61,833 nucleotides of DNA from Sphingobacterium bovistauri (lineage in GTDB: Bacteria > Bacteroidota > Bacteroidia > Sphingobacteriales > Sphingobacteriaceae): assembly GCF_020295405.1 (NCBI RefSeq), contig NZ_JADEYP010000026.1, positions 1 to 61,833 on the forward strand, written 5' to 3'. This document shows, in pieces, positions 54,799-61,833 of the stretch (the first letter of the stretch is position 1; each line of letters begins with the position of its first letter). The translations under genes and the position numbers were made by a program. The notes beneath the pieces were generated by a model. It searched no databases. It was not told the DNA's origin and saw only the letters and a list, made by a program, of their open reading frames with translations.

Positions 54799-55968
54799 AT
54801 GAAAAAATCAGTTTCAACTCTATTATTATTAATGTCCTTGTCTGCGACACCATTTGTTTTCACAGCTTGTAGTAGTGATGACGACGAACTTATAGTGGTA
54901 GATCCAGGCAAAGAAGTAGATCGTGAAAACCTAAAAGGTGCGATTAAGAATGGTGAGCACATCGTATTAGAAAGTGGAGTTTACAAATTGACGGGACCTC
55001 TTATTGTTGAAAACGGCGGTAAGTTGACAGTTAAGGCTGGTGTTACTATCGAGGCTACACCTTTCAAAGATGGAGAAGAAATAAGATATATTGCTACGGC
55101 GCAAGGAGGACAAATCTTTGTAGAAGGTACCGCGGCAAAACCTGTTGTAATGACAGCAACAAATAAAGTGCAAAGTTCTTGGGGAGGTTTAGTATTATGT
55201 GGTAAAGCTCCAATTAATAAGGGAACTACAGCTACTGCGGAAGTTTCTGGCTTAATTTACGGTGGTACTTTAGCAAATGACAATTCAGGATCAATTAAAT
55301 ATTTACGTATTGAATATTCTGGTTATTCTTACTCAGCTGAAAAAGAGTTTAATGGTTTGTCGATGTTTGGTGTAGGTAAGGGAACAACAATCGAGTATGT
55401 ACAAGTTCACGAAGGTTCTGACGACGGTTTCGAATGGTTTGGTGGAACGGTAGATTCTAAATATTTAGTAGCTACAGCAAACGAAGATGATCAATTTGAT
55501 TGGACTGAAGGTTGGAATGGTACAAATGAAAATTGGTATGCAAAAGAAGCTTCTGCAAAAGGAAACAGAGGTATTGAAGCTGACAATAATTCAAATACAC
55601 ATGATGTAAACCCAACATCAAACCCAACAATTAAAAATTTAACATTAATTGGACGTGGTGCTCATCAAGGTGAATCACAAGCTTTAAAATTACGTGTAGG
55701 AACTAAAGGTATGTTAGACAATGTGGTGCTTTCAAACTGGGGAACAGGATTTGATGTAGAAAATGATGTTACACTTGGTTATGTTGGTTCTACATTAAAA
55801 GCTACTCGTGTAAAATTTGATAATGTTGCTACAAAATCAAAAGGAAAGAAAAGTGATGGTTCTTCTGTGGATGTAGCATCGGTATTCACTGAAGATGCTA
55901 CGGCTACTGGTGCTGGAGCCGGAACATCTACACCTGAATGGGCTAAAGGTTGGACTGTAGGTTTATAA
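54799..55968 (+). CDS. Surface-type lipoprotein with beta-helix-like repeats, TonB-receptor partner
   Basis: The 389-residue product has a lipobox (FVFTACSSDDD near residue 25), and the acidic residues after the cysteine resemble the lipoprotein export signal for surface display in Bacteroidota. The body looks like a right-handed beta helix, with SGVYKLTGPLIVENGGKLTV, VFVEGTAAKP-type and WGGLVLCGKAPIN stretches. Several conserved Asp/Glu-Trp motifs follow (GSDDGFEWFGGTVDS, DDQFDWTEGWNG). It is not SusD-like. It follows the TonB receptor by 100 bp and probably helps capture its ligand. I chose the ATG at 54799 for the lipoprotein signal. Confidence 0.75.
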   Translation: MKKSVSTLLLLMSLSATPFVFTACSSDDDELIVVDPGKEVDRENLKGAIKNGEHIVLESGVYKLTGPLIVENGGKLTVKAGVTIEATPFKDGEEIRYIATAQGGQIFVEGTAAKPVVMTATNKVQSSWGGLVLCGKAPINKGTTATAEVSGLIYGGTLANDNSGSIKYLRIEYSGYSYSAEKEFNGLSMFGVGKGTTIEYVQVHEGSDDGFEWFGGTVDSKYLVATANEDDQFDWTEGWNGTNENWYAKEASAKGNRGIEADNNSNTHDVNPTSNPTIKNLTLIGRGAHQGESQALKLRVGTKGMLDNVVLSNWGTGFDVENDVTLGYVGSTLKATRVKFDNVATKSKGKKSDGSSVDVASVFTEDATATGAGAGTSTPEWAKGWTVGL

Positions 55969-56022
55969 TCTACAGCTATACTAAAATATTCTTTATAAGA
56001 CTATAATTTTAAACTAATAATC

Positions 56023-56056
56023 AACTCCTCATTCATTGAATGGGGAGTTTTTATTT
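56023..56056 (+). terminator. Terminator after the TonB receptor/lipoprotein pair
   Basis: A 13-bp stem with one G-T wobble (56023-56035 and 56037-56049) is followed by a T-rich run. The T-run covers the stop codon (56051-56053) of the convergent transglutaminase-like gene. Confidence 0.8.
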
Positions 56057-57241
56057 TGGAGAATAGTGATATACGATCTTGTATTCTTCGTCTAAGTATT
56101 TGTCTGCTAATTCACCAATGTTAAGACTTCTTGCTTGTGGTGTTGGTTCACAAATAGAATAATATTGATCTTCAAATTTGATGGTTTTACCAATCTTTTT
56201 GTCAAATTGTACCCCCATAGTAATATGTGTAGGATACAAGATGGCGACCATTGGTAAATTATATATCTCTTTGACCAAATAGAAAAACAACGCTACACGG
56301 TCATCACAATCGCTGTAGGGATTGAGCAGTGTGAGTTCGGGAGATAAACGCTTTTCTTTACCAAAATTATCTTCATCATCTTCGTATAAAAACGCATATC
56401 TCGTAAATCGCATCAAATAATCTACACCCTTTTCTGTAGTCATTTCTGCTACATTCTCCTTCAATACTGGTATCAAGGAACTATAGGTTTCTTTGGTAAG
56501 CGGAATATTAAAGTAGGAGTCAAAATCGACACCAGGGTAATTTTTAAAAATACTAGACACCTCATCATTCACCTTGATCTTGAAGTTGTACACTTTGTCA
56601 TTGTATTCAAAATTGATACTTTTTTGCTTGTATCCCTGAGCCAACAATTCTGGCATTTGATTTATTTTGTACTTAAAATCATTTTTCCCCTCTTCAAAAT
56701 ATATTTCTATAGGTGTATACGCATCAGTTCGTTGAAATAGCTTGCCATAATCATGATAATTAAGGCAAGTGTACTGCTGTTTACCAATATTGAAAAAAGG
56801 AATGTCTGAGATATCTTCTTTATTCTTGATGTAAAAGATAATCTGATTGTTACCAATGGCAATACGCGCATCATATCCAGACTTATTCATCAAATACCAT
56901 TTATATAAAGTGTATCTATGGTAATTTTCAGACTTAGAACTTAGGGATTGTGATACCCTGCGTATAAGTTGATAATAAAGCCAATCACTAAGTTTTTCTG
57001 CAGTTCGAAATTGAACTAAATCTTTAACTAAATTGTGATACGACTGATTGTTAATCTCTTGATAAAAGCGTTGTATAGCATCTTTACTAATTTGTGAAGG
57101 AAACTGGAACGTTTCAAGTAAAGATTTGTCAACCACAAATGGTTTTTGAAGGAAATGAATACTATCTAGTTTTTGGGCAAAGGAAATGTGAGATTGTAAT
57201 ATAATTACAATACAATAAAGTGTATAGCGTAGGTTCCACAT
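56051..57241 (-). CDS. Exported protein with transglutaminase-like core
   Basis: A 396-residue protein with a signal peptide (LYCIVIILQSHISFAQ). The region from about 310 to 370 has NPYSDCDDRVALFFYLVKEI, then LYPTHITMGVQFD and YSICEPTPQ. The Cys, His and acidic residues in that order are the pattern of a transglutaminase-like (cysteine peptidase) fold. The N-terminal two thirds are not recognised. Function is unknown. It is monocistronic. Confidence 0.65.
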   Translation of the reverse strand: MWNLRYTLYCIVIILQSHISFAQKLDSIHFLQKPFVVDKSLLETFQFPSQISKDAIQRFYQEINNQSYHNLVKDLVQFRTAEKLSDWLYYQLIRRVSQSLSSKSENYHRYTLYKWYLMNKSGYDARIAIGNNQIIFYIKNKEDISDIPFFNIGKQQYTCLNYHDYGKLFQRTDAYTPIEIYFEEGKNDFKYKINQMPELLAQGYKQKSINFEYNDKVYNFKIKVNDEVSSIFKNYPGVDFDSYFNIPLTKETYSSLIPVLKENVAEMTTEKGVDYLMRFTRYAFLYEDDEDNFGKEKRLSPELTLLNPYSDCDDRVALFFYLVKEIYNLPMVAILYPTHITMGVQFDKKIGKTIKFEDQYYSICEPTPQARSLNIGELADKYLDEEYKIVYHYSPK

Positions 57242-57562
57242 TTTTTTGCTTACAAATCATTAACGATTAGTTAACATAAAATTAATAAAATGATTTGATA
57301 AAAGATGAAAATTATTTGTTATAAATTATCCGAAAAGTCCTCTTTGTTAGCGTATTGGTGGGATGTTTTAATGTATTTTTTTGGATGAATATTTTATTTT
57401 TTCAAATGATTAATTTTTAGTAGATTAGATATGTCGAAATATTTTATATCTAGCCTAATGTAGGTTATCGTTTACAATAAACATAATAGCCTATGTGTTT
57501 TCTTGTGTGTGCATCGACATTCTCTTTAATTTTAACCAATTACTAAAACTAATTCTATTTTC
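57242..57562. other. 321-bp intergenic region upstream of aqpZ
   Basis: No coding sequence is seen. It holds an inverted repeat TAGATAT/ATATCTA (57426-57432, 57446-57452), a direct repeat TAGCCTAATG (57451-57460) and TAGCCTATG (57487-57495), and GTTTA/TAAAC (57470-57482). I found no clear TAnnTTTG promoter. Confidence 0.45.
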
Positions 57563-58285
57563 ATGGAAATTAAAACTTCTTCAAAATTCATTGCTGAACT
57601 AATTGGAACATTTGGTTTAGTCTTATTCGGCTGTGGTGCAGCGGTAATAGCTGGAGGCACGACATTGGCTGGTACTGCTGGTCTAGGTCTTTTAGGTATA
57701 TCAGTAGCTTTTGGACTTTCGGTTGTAGTATTTGCCTATGCAATCGGTGGCGTTACTGGATGTCATATCAATCCTGCCGTAACTATTGGTGTATTAGTTG
57801 CAGGTAAAATATCAGCTAAAGATGCTGCTGTTTATATTGTTGCTCAATTTATTGGAGCATTATTAGGTGCTTTTGTATTAAGCCAAATCTTATCAGGTCA
57901 GCTTGCTGGTTTTACTGCAGGTGAATGGGCTTATGGTTCAAATGGATGGGGTAAAGGTTATCAAAATGAATATGGCGTTGTCGCTGCATTTATTACGGAA
58001 GCTGTTTTGACGGCTATTTTCTTATTTGTGATTTTAGGGACTACTTCCAAATTAGGTAATGGAACAATGGCTGGTTTAGCAATAGGTTTCACTTTATTAT
58101 TGATTCACTTGGTAGCTATTCCTGTTACAGGTACTTCAGTAAATCCAGCACGTAGTTTTGGTCCGGCTATTTTAGCAGGAGGACAAGCATTATCGCAACT
58201 GTGGCTATTTATTGTAGCTCCAATTGTAGGTGCAGTTGTGGGTTCAGTTTTATGGAAAATTGTATATTCAGATAAAGAAGCATAA
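57563..58285 (+). CDS. aqpZ: Aquaporin Z
   Basis: A 240-residue MIP-family channel with six membrane helices and both NPA loops, HINPAVTIG (Asn70-Ala72) and SVNPARSFG (Asn194-Ala196). The selectivity-filter residues fit water rather than glycerol: Phe50, His182, Thr191 and Arg197 line up with F43, H174, T183 and R189 of E. coli AqpZ. The gene is monocistronic, followed by a terminator. Confidence 0.95.
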   Translation: MEIKTSSKFIAELIGTFGLVLFGCGAAVIAGGTTLAGTAGLGLLGISVAFGLSVVVFAYAIGGVTGCHINPAVTIGVLVAGKISAKDAAVYIVAQFIGALLGAFVLSQILSGQLAGFTAGEWAYGSNGWGKGYQNEYGVVAAFITEAVLTAIFLFVILGTTSKLGNGTMAGLAIGFTLLLIHLVAIPVTGTSVNPARSFGPAILAGGQALSQLWLFIVAPIVGAVVGSVLWKIVYSDKEA

Positions 58286-58307
58286 ACTAATTAGGTTTAA
58301 TTTTGTT

Positions 58308-58353
58308 AAAATATAAGGGGAGCAAAGCATATTTTGCATCCCCTTATATTTTG
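58308..58353 (+). terminator. Terminator of aqpZ
   Basis: A 13-bp stem AAAATATAAGGGG/CCCCTTATATTTT (58308-58320 and 58340-58352) with an inner GCAAA/TTTGC pairing. It ends just before the dnaX promoter. Confidence 0.8.
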
Positions 58354-58359
58354 GTATTA

Positions 58360-58391
58360 TTTGATATGCCAAGTCAAATTAGCTATCTTTG
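58360..58391 (+). promoter_or_regulatory. Promoter of dnaX placed at the start codon
   Basis: TTTG at 58360-58363 and TATCTTTG at 58384-58391 are 20 bp apart, a full match to the Bacteroidota consensus. The ATG of dnaX is at 58397, five bases after the -7 box, so transcription would start at or within a few bases of the ATG. Confidence 0.7.
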
Positions 58392-58396
58392 TGCTA

Positions 58397-60184
58397 ATGG
58401 ATAATTTCATTGTCTCAGCCCGTAAATATCGTCCTGTTACCTTCGACTCTGTCGTAGGTCAATTGCATATTACGAATACCCTCAAAAATGCTATACATAA
58501 CAATCAGTTGGCACAGGCTTTCTTGTTTTGTGGTCCTAGAGGTGTTGGTAAGACGACTTGCGCGCGTATTTTGGCTAAGACTATCAATTGTGAGAATATC
58601 TCAGAGAATACTGAAGCTTGTGGTGAATGTGAAAGTTGTAAATCATTTCAAAATGGTGCATCATTTAGTATTCACGAATTAGATGCGGCCTCCAATAATT
58701 CGGTGGATGATATTCGTAGTTTGATTGAACAAGTACGTATCCCACCTCAAACGGGTAAATACAAGATTTACATTATTGATGAGGTGCATATGCTTTCACA
58801 AGCGGCATTTAATGCTTTCTTGAAAACATTAGAAGAGCCACCTGCGTATGCGATTTTTATATTAGCAACTACAGAAAAACATAAAATACTTCCAACTATT
58901 CTTTCACGTTGTCAAATTTTTGATTTCAATCGTATCAAGGTAGAAGATATGGCTAATCATTTAGCTAGTATTGCAGCTAAAGAAGAGGTTATTTATGAAG
59001 TAGATGGCTTACATGTCATTGCACAAAAGGCAGACGGTGGTTTGCGTGATGCTTTGTCCATGTTTGATCAGATTGTGAGTTTCTCTAATCGTAATCTTAC
59101 TTATCGAGCAGTAATTGATAATCTGAATATTCTTGATTACGATTATTATTTCAAATTGATGCAGGCTATTGCTGGTGAAGATGCGGCAGAGACATTGTTG
59201 ATATTTGATAATATATTAAATAAGGGGTTTGATGGGGGGCACTTCATAGCTGGGTTATCTAATCACATTAGAAATCTTTTAGTGACAAAAGAACCTCGTA
59301 CCTTAAAGCTTTTGGATGTAAGTGAAAATATCAAGAAGAAGTATTATGAGCAATCAGCTGCATTAAGCTCAGGATTGCTGCTTTCTGCTTTGAATATTGC
59401 TAATCAATGTGAAATATCATATCGTTCGAGTAAAAATCAACGCTTACAAATTGAATTGGCTTTACTAAAGATGTGTCATTTGTCTTCCGCAATTAAATTG
59501 GGAGTACATGGTATATCAACTACGCAAGTGGAAGTAAAAAAAAAACTTCCTGAGTCAGTAAAGCAAACAATTCCTTCGGCTGTTAATTCAATTCCATCAA
59601 CTTCTTCTAGTGTTGCTGCTAAAGTCGAGGCTCCTGTACCTATTAAATCAGCTATTCCTGCTCCTGTAAAAGCTCCTGAACCCGAGAAAAAATCTTTTTC
59701 ATCAGGAAAGGGCTGGGGAAGTTTCAAGCCTTCAGTAGCGGTTCCTAGTTTGGCTACAGTTTTCGATGAAAAATTAGCAGAGGAGACTGAAGAATCTGAT
59801 TTAGTTCAGGGTAGTGAATTCAGAGAAGTTACGTTCAATTCATTTATTAGTAAGTGGAATACACTAGCTGAAAAGTTAAAAGCCGAGAATCGTATTACGC
59901 TTTACACGATCATGACTGCTAACGAACCCCGATTAAATGGGAATATTGTAGAGGTGGATGTCGAAAATATGGTTCAAAGTGAACAGCTTAAAGAAGGTAA
60001 AATTGATGTTCTGAATTACTTGCGTGTCGAATTGAAGAATTTTTCGTTGGATTTGATTACACATCAATTAGAACAAACAGTAATTCGTAAAGCTTATACA
60101 TCACAAGAAAAGTATCAAGTGATGGTCGAGAAGAATCCCGCGTTAGAAACTTTACGAAAAACATTCAATTTAGGACTAAGCTAA
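58397..60184 (+). CDS. dnaX: DNA polymerase III subunits gamma/tau
   Basis: The 595-residue clamp-loader subunit has an AAA+ domain with Walker A FCGPRGVGKTT, a zinc site of four cysteines (CENISENTEACGECESC), Walker B IIDEVHML and LSRCQIFDF. The C-terminal part (about 380-490) is Pro/Ala/Ser-rich and disordered, followed by a tau-type domain (about 495-595). I chose the ATG at 58397 because the family starts NFIVSARKYRPVTFDSVVGQ there; the frame runs upstream to 58334. Its promoter is immediately upstream. Confidence 0.95.
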   Translation: MDNFIVSARKYRPVTFDSVVGQLHITNTLKNAIHNNQLAQAFLFCGPRGVGKTTCARILAKTINCENISENTEACGECESCKSFQNGASFSIHELDAASNNSVDDIRSLIEQVRIPPQTGKYKIYIIDEVHMLSQAAFNAFLKTLEEPPAYAIFILATTEKHKILPTILSRCQIFDFNRIKVEDMANHLASIAAKEEVIYEVDGLHVIAQKADGGLRDALSMFDQIVSFSNRNLTYRAVIDNLNILDYDYYFKLMQAIAGEDAAETLLIFDNILNKGFDGGHFIAGLSNHIRNLLVTKEPRTLKLLDVSENIKKKYYEQSAALSSGLLLSALNIANQCEISYRSSKNQRLQIELALLKMCHLSSAIKLGVHGISTTQVEVKKKLPESVKQTIPSAVNSIPSTSSSVAAKVEAPVPIKSAIPAPVKAPEPEKKSFSSGKGWGSFKPSVAVPSLATVFDEKLAEETEESDLVQGSEFREVTFNSFISKWNTLAEKLKAENRITLYTIMTANEPRLNGNIVEVDVENMVQSEQLKEGKIDVLNYLRVELKNFSLDLITHQLEQTVIRKAYTSQEKYQVMVEKNPALETLRKTFNLGLS

Positions 60185-60196
60185 ATTTCTCTTTCT

Positions 60197-60204
60197 TATC
60201 TTTG
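60197..60204 (+). promoter_or_regulatory. Candidate -7 box of rlmB
   Basis: TATCTTTG matches the -7 consensus and lies 58 bp before the rlmB ATG. No clean -33 element is visible. Confidence 0.45.
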
Positions 60205-60262
60205 TACAAATTTTGGATGGTACGATTCGAGCTACTATCCTCATTATATTTAATTTAGAATA

Positions 60263-61045
60263 ATGCAAAACAATTTCCAACGTCGTGATCGCGGCGAACA
60301 AAGAGAAAGTAATCAAATGGTTTTTGGTATTCGTGCTGTTATCGAAGCCATAGATAGTGGTAAAGAGATTGAATCTCTTTTTATACAACGTGGATTAAGC
60401 GGAAGCTTATTGTTGGAATTGAAGGCATTAATTAAAGAAACTAACATCGGCTATCAGCAAGTGCCAATTGAAAAGTTGAATAGGATCACGCGTAAAAATC
60501 ACCAAGGTGTAATTGCTGTAATTTCTCCGATTATTTATCACAATATAGAGGATATACTTCCTGAAATCTATGAAAAGGGAGAGACTCCATTGTTATTGAT
60601 GTTGGATGGTGTGACTGATGTTCGAAATATGGGCGCTATTGCACGTACAGCGGAATGTGCTGGTGTACATGCGATTATTGTGCCTAAAAAAGGATCTGCT
60701 GAAATTAATCCTGACGCTATCAAAACTTCAGCTGGAGCATTGTACAAAATTCCAGTTTGTCGTCAAGATTCTTTAGGAAAAACAGGGCGTTTTCTAATTG
60801 ATTCTGGCGTTCAATTAGTTGTAAGTACTGAAAAAACTAAAGACTCAGTTTATGATATAGATTATACAGTTCCTACTTGTGTAATTATGGGAGCTGAAGA
60901 TGTTGGTGTTTCGGATGATTTGATTCGTATTTCGGATAAATTGGCAAAGATTCCAATGTTTGGTGAAATAGGCTCATTGAATGTTTCTGTTTCAGCCGGA
61001 ATAGTTATTTATGAAGCTATTAGACAGCGAAATATAATAAAGTAA
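60263..61045 (+). CDS. rlmB: 23S rRNA (guanosine-2'-O)-methyltransferase RlmB-like
   Basis: A 260-residue SpoU-family enzyme with an N-terminal RNA-binding domain (MVFGIRAVIEAIDSGKEIES, then RKNHQGVIAVISP) and the catalytic knot. Motif I is LDGVTDVRNMGAIARTAE, motif II MGAEDVGV and motif III MFGEIGSLNVSVSAGIVI. This layout is that of RlmB/TrmH proteins. The HPP-family gene follows 1 bp later. Confidence 0.9.
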   Translation: MQNNFQRRDRGEQRESNQMVFGIRAVIEAIDSGKEIESLFIQRGLSGSLLLELKALIKETNIGYQQVPIEKLNRITRKNHQGVIAVISPIIYHNIEDILPEIYEKGETPLLLMLDGVTDVRNMGAIARTAECAGVHAIIVPKKGSAEINPDAIKTSAGALYKIPVCRQDSLGKTGRFLIDSGVQLVVSTEKTKDSVYDIDYTVPTCVIMGAEDVGVSDDLIRISDKLAKIPMFGEIGSLNVSVSAGIVIYEAIRQRNIIK

Positions 61046-61046
61046 A

Positions 61047-61673
61047 ATGCTCAAGCACAGGCTTCGCAGACAACTTAGGTTATATAAGTATGTAGTTTAT
61101 AAAGAAACACTTGTTGATTTTAAAAATCACTTTTGGTCTTTTGTAGGAGCTTTTATCGGAATTGGAATTATTGCCTATTTACAGTCCCTTCATTTACCTC
61201 AGCTGGAGAATGTTTTCTTAATTGGATCCTTTGGAGCTTCTTCTGTGTTAATTTATGGTGCTGTATATAGCCCATTGGCTCAACCACGAAACTTAGTTGG
61301 AGGTCATGTTGTCTCTGCGTTAGTAGGAGTAACCGTGGCAAAGCTTTTTCCTGATATTATTTGGCTAACAGCACCATTGGCTGTGGCACTTTCTATTGTC
61401 GTCATGCAATTGACACGTACATTACATCCTCCTGGTGGAGCGACTGCTTTAATAGCTATAACTGGAGGGGCAAAGATTACCGAATTGGGATATGACTATG
61501 TTTTTTCGCCGGTATTCAGTGGCGCAGTCATTTTATTAGTTGTAGCGTTGATATTCAATAATATCACTAATGATAGACATTATCCTGTAAAGAATTCTAG
61601 ACTACGAAAATCAAGAAGGATACAATTGAAACAAAGATTTTCAAAAAAATCCAAAAATGAAATTCATTTCTAA
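61047..61673 (+). CDS. HPP-family membrane protein
   Basis: A 208-residue protein with four to five hydrophobic segments and the family motif TLHPPGGATALIAI near residue 128. HPP proteins have been linked to nitrite transport in chloroplasts of algae and cyanobacteria; the role in this phylum is unknown. The C-terminus is very basic (KNSRLRKSRRIQLKQRFSKK). Confidence 0.85.
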   Translation: MLKHRLRRQLRLYKYVVYKETLVDFKNHFWSFVGAFIGIGIIAYLQSLHLPQLENVFLIGSFGASSVLIYGAVYSPLAQPRNLVGGHVVSALVGVTVAKLFPDIIWLTAPLAVALSIVVMQLTRTLHPPGGATALIAITGGAKITELGYDYVFSPVFSGAVILLVVALIFNNITNDRHYPVKNSRLRKSRRIQLKQRFSKKSKNEIHF

Positions 61674-61706
61674 TGATAATAAAGTATAAAACAAAAGGCT
61701 CCAGTG

Positions 61707-61730
61707 TGGACATGCCCCAAAAAGTTAGAC
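61707..61730 (+). repeat. Terminal inverted repeat (left end) of the IS3-family element
   Basis: The 24 bp TGGACATGCCCCAAAAAGTT plus AGAC matches the right-end repeat at 117-140 at 20 of 24 positions. Confidence 0.75.
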
Positions 61731-61749
61731 ACTTATTTGGGGCATTTTT
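61712..61749 (+). promoter_or_regulatory. Terminator-like hairpin at the IS left end, before OrfA
   Basis: Arms ATGCCCCAAA (61712-61721) and TTTGGGGCAT (61736-61745) pair perfectly, followed by TTTT and directly by the OrfA ATG at 61750. It resembles an insulator that stops outside transcripts from reading into the transposase. Confidence 0.5.
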
Positions 61750-61833
61750 ATGAGAAAAAATCAGAAGTATAATTTCAATTTTAAGTTACGTTTAGTAACT
61801 ATTCTTCAGCAGGGCAAAGATAGTATTGGAGGT
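61750..61833 (+). CDS. IS3-family OrfA (helix-turn-helix) N-terminal fragment
   Basis: The 28 codons MRKNQKYNFNFKLRLVTILQ and onward match the start of IS3-group OrfA proteins, which form a leucine-zipper and helix-turn-helix DNA-binding protein. The frame continues beyond the window. Confidence 0.8.
   Translation, partial: MRKNQKYNFNFKLRLVTILQQGKDSIGG

Larger units (their letters stand above)
61707..61833 (+). mobile_element. Left end of an IS3-family insertion sequence (cut by window edge)
   Basis: It starts with the repeat TGGACATGCCCC at 61707 and contains the beginning of an OrfA reading frame at 61750. The repeat resembles that at 117-140. The element continues past the window. Confidence 0.8.

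Noticed and set aside
1..61833. The whole window as a composite transposon between two IS3 copies
   Set aside because: More than 60 kb of housekeeping genes lie between the ends. Chromosomal location with an assembly break or two independent insertions is simpler.

Overview
The window is chromosomal DNA from a low-GC member of the Bacteroidota, most likely the Sphingobacterium/Pedobacter branch. The evidence is: a fused GldF-GldG ABC permease, DUF1599, DUF4286 and META-domain proteins, a TonB receptor with CarboxypepD_reg-like N-terminal domains, a six-domain S1 protein, and promoters of the Bacteroidota type (TTTG, about 20 bp, TAnnTTTG). I saw no tRNA, rRNA or CRISPR array. The window is bounded by IS3-family DNA in the same orientation: the last 112 bases of an orfB plus its right end at the start, and the left end plus the first 28 codons of an orfA at the end. 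Their terminal repeats match at 20 of 24 positions.

Layout. 1-140: IS remnant. 181-3914: sucD, a SpoU methyltransferase, rpsT, a DUF1080 lipoprotein and its AraC regulator. 4253-5746: acetate/succinyl CoA-transferase. 5788-12243 (minus): six-gene run DUF1599, DoxX, aroK, glycerophosphodiesterase, gldA-like ATPase, fused gldFG. 12384-15279 (plus): HipA-like kinase with DUF3037, then cysE-cysM. 15328-24200 (minus): META lipoprotein, C1 peptidase, a 1247-residue NtrY-like kinase, a sulfurtransferase, rpsA. 24294-29602 (minus): hybrid kinase, YihY, thioesterase, MltG and a PASTA protein, facing ddl at 29729. 30782-34164 (minus): alkB-like, ada-like, a methyltransferase and pncB. 34296-35672: a DUF6600-like protein with an Arg/Asn-rich tail. 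35985-39249 (plus): mlaE-F-D and rluA-type genes. 39971-44228 (plus): an S9 peptidase homologue lacking two catalytic residues, a histidine kinase and an OmpR regulator. 44372-48737 (plus): greA, HIT, DedA, ppa, CNNM/CorC, rsmE. 48734-51307 (minus): DUF3299-like protein, permease with a histidine-rich periplasmic insert, ATPase; divergent from a TonB receptor plus lipoprotein pair (51597-55968). 56051-61673: transglutaminase-like protein, aqpZ, dnaX, rlmB and an HPP protein.

Most of the window is housekeeping. The least explained parts are two. One is the three-gene unit in which an apparently dead S9 peptidase lipoprotein is translationally coupled to a two-component system. The other is the histidine-rich ABC/DUF3299 operon facing a TonB receptor, which looks metal related. 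Secondary points are a structured rpsA leader with a strong Shine-Dalgarno sequence, a nested palindrome upstream of the AraC gene, terminator hairpins that contain stop codons, a HipA-like/DUF3037 pair, and a kinase-less PASTA protein next to MltG.
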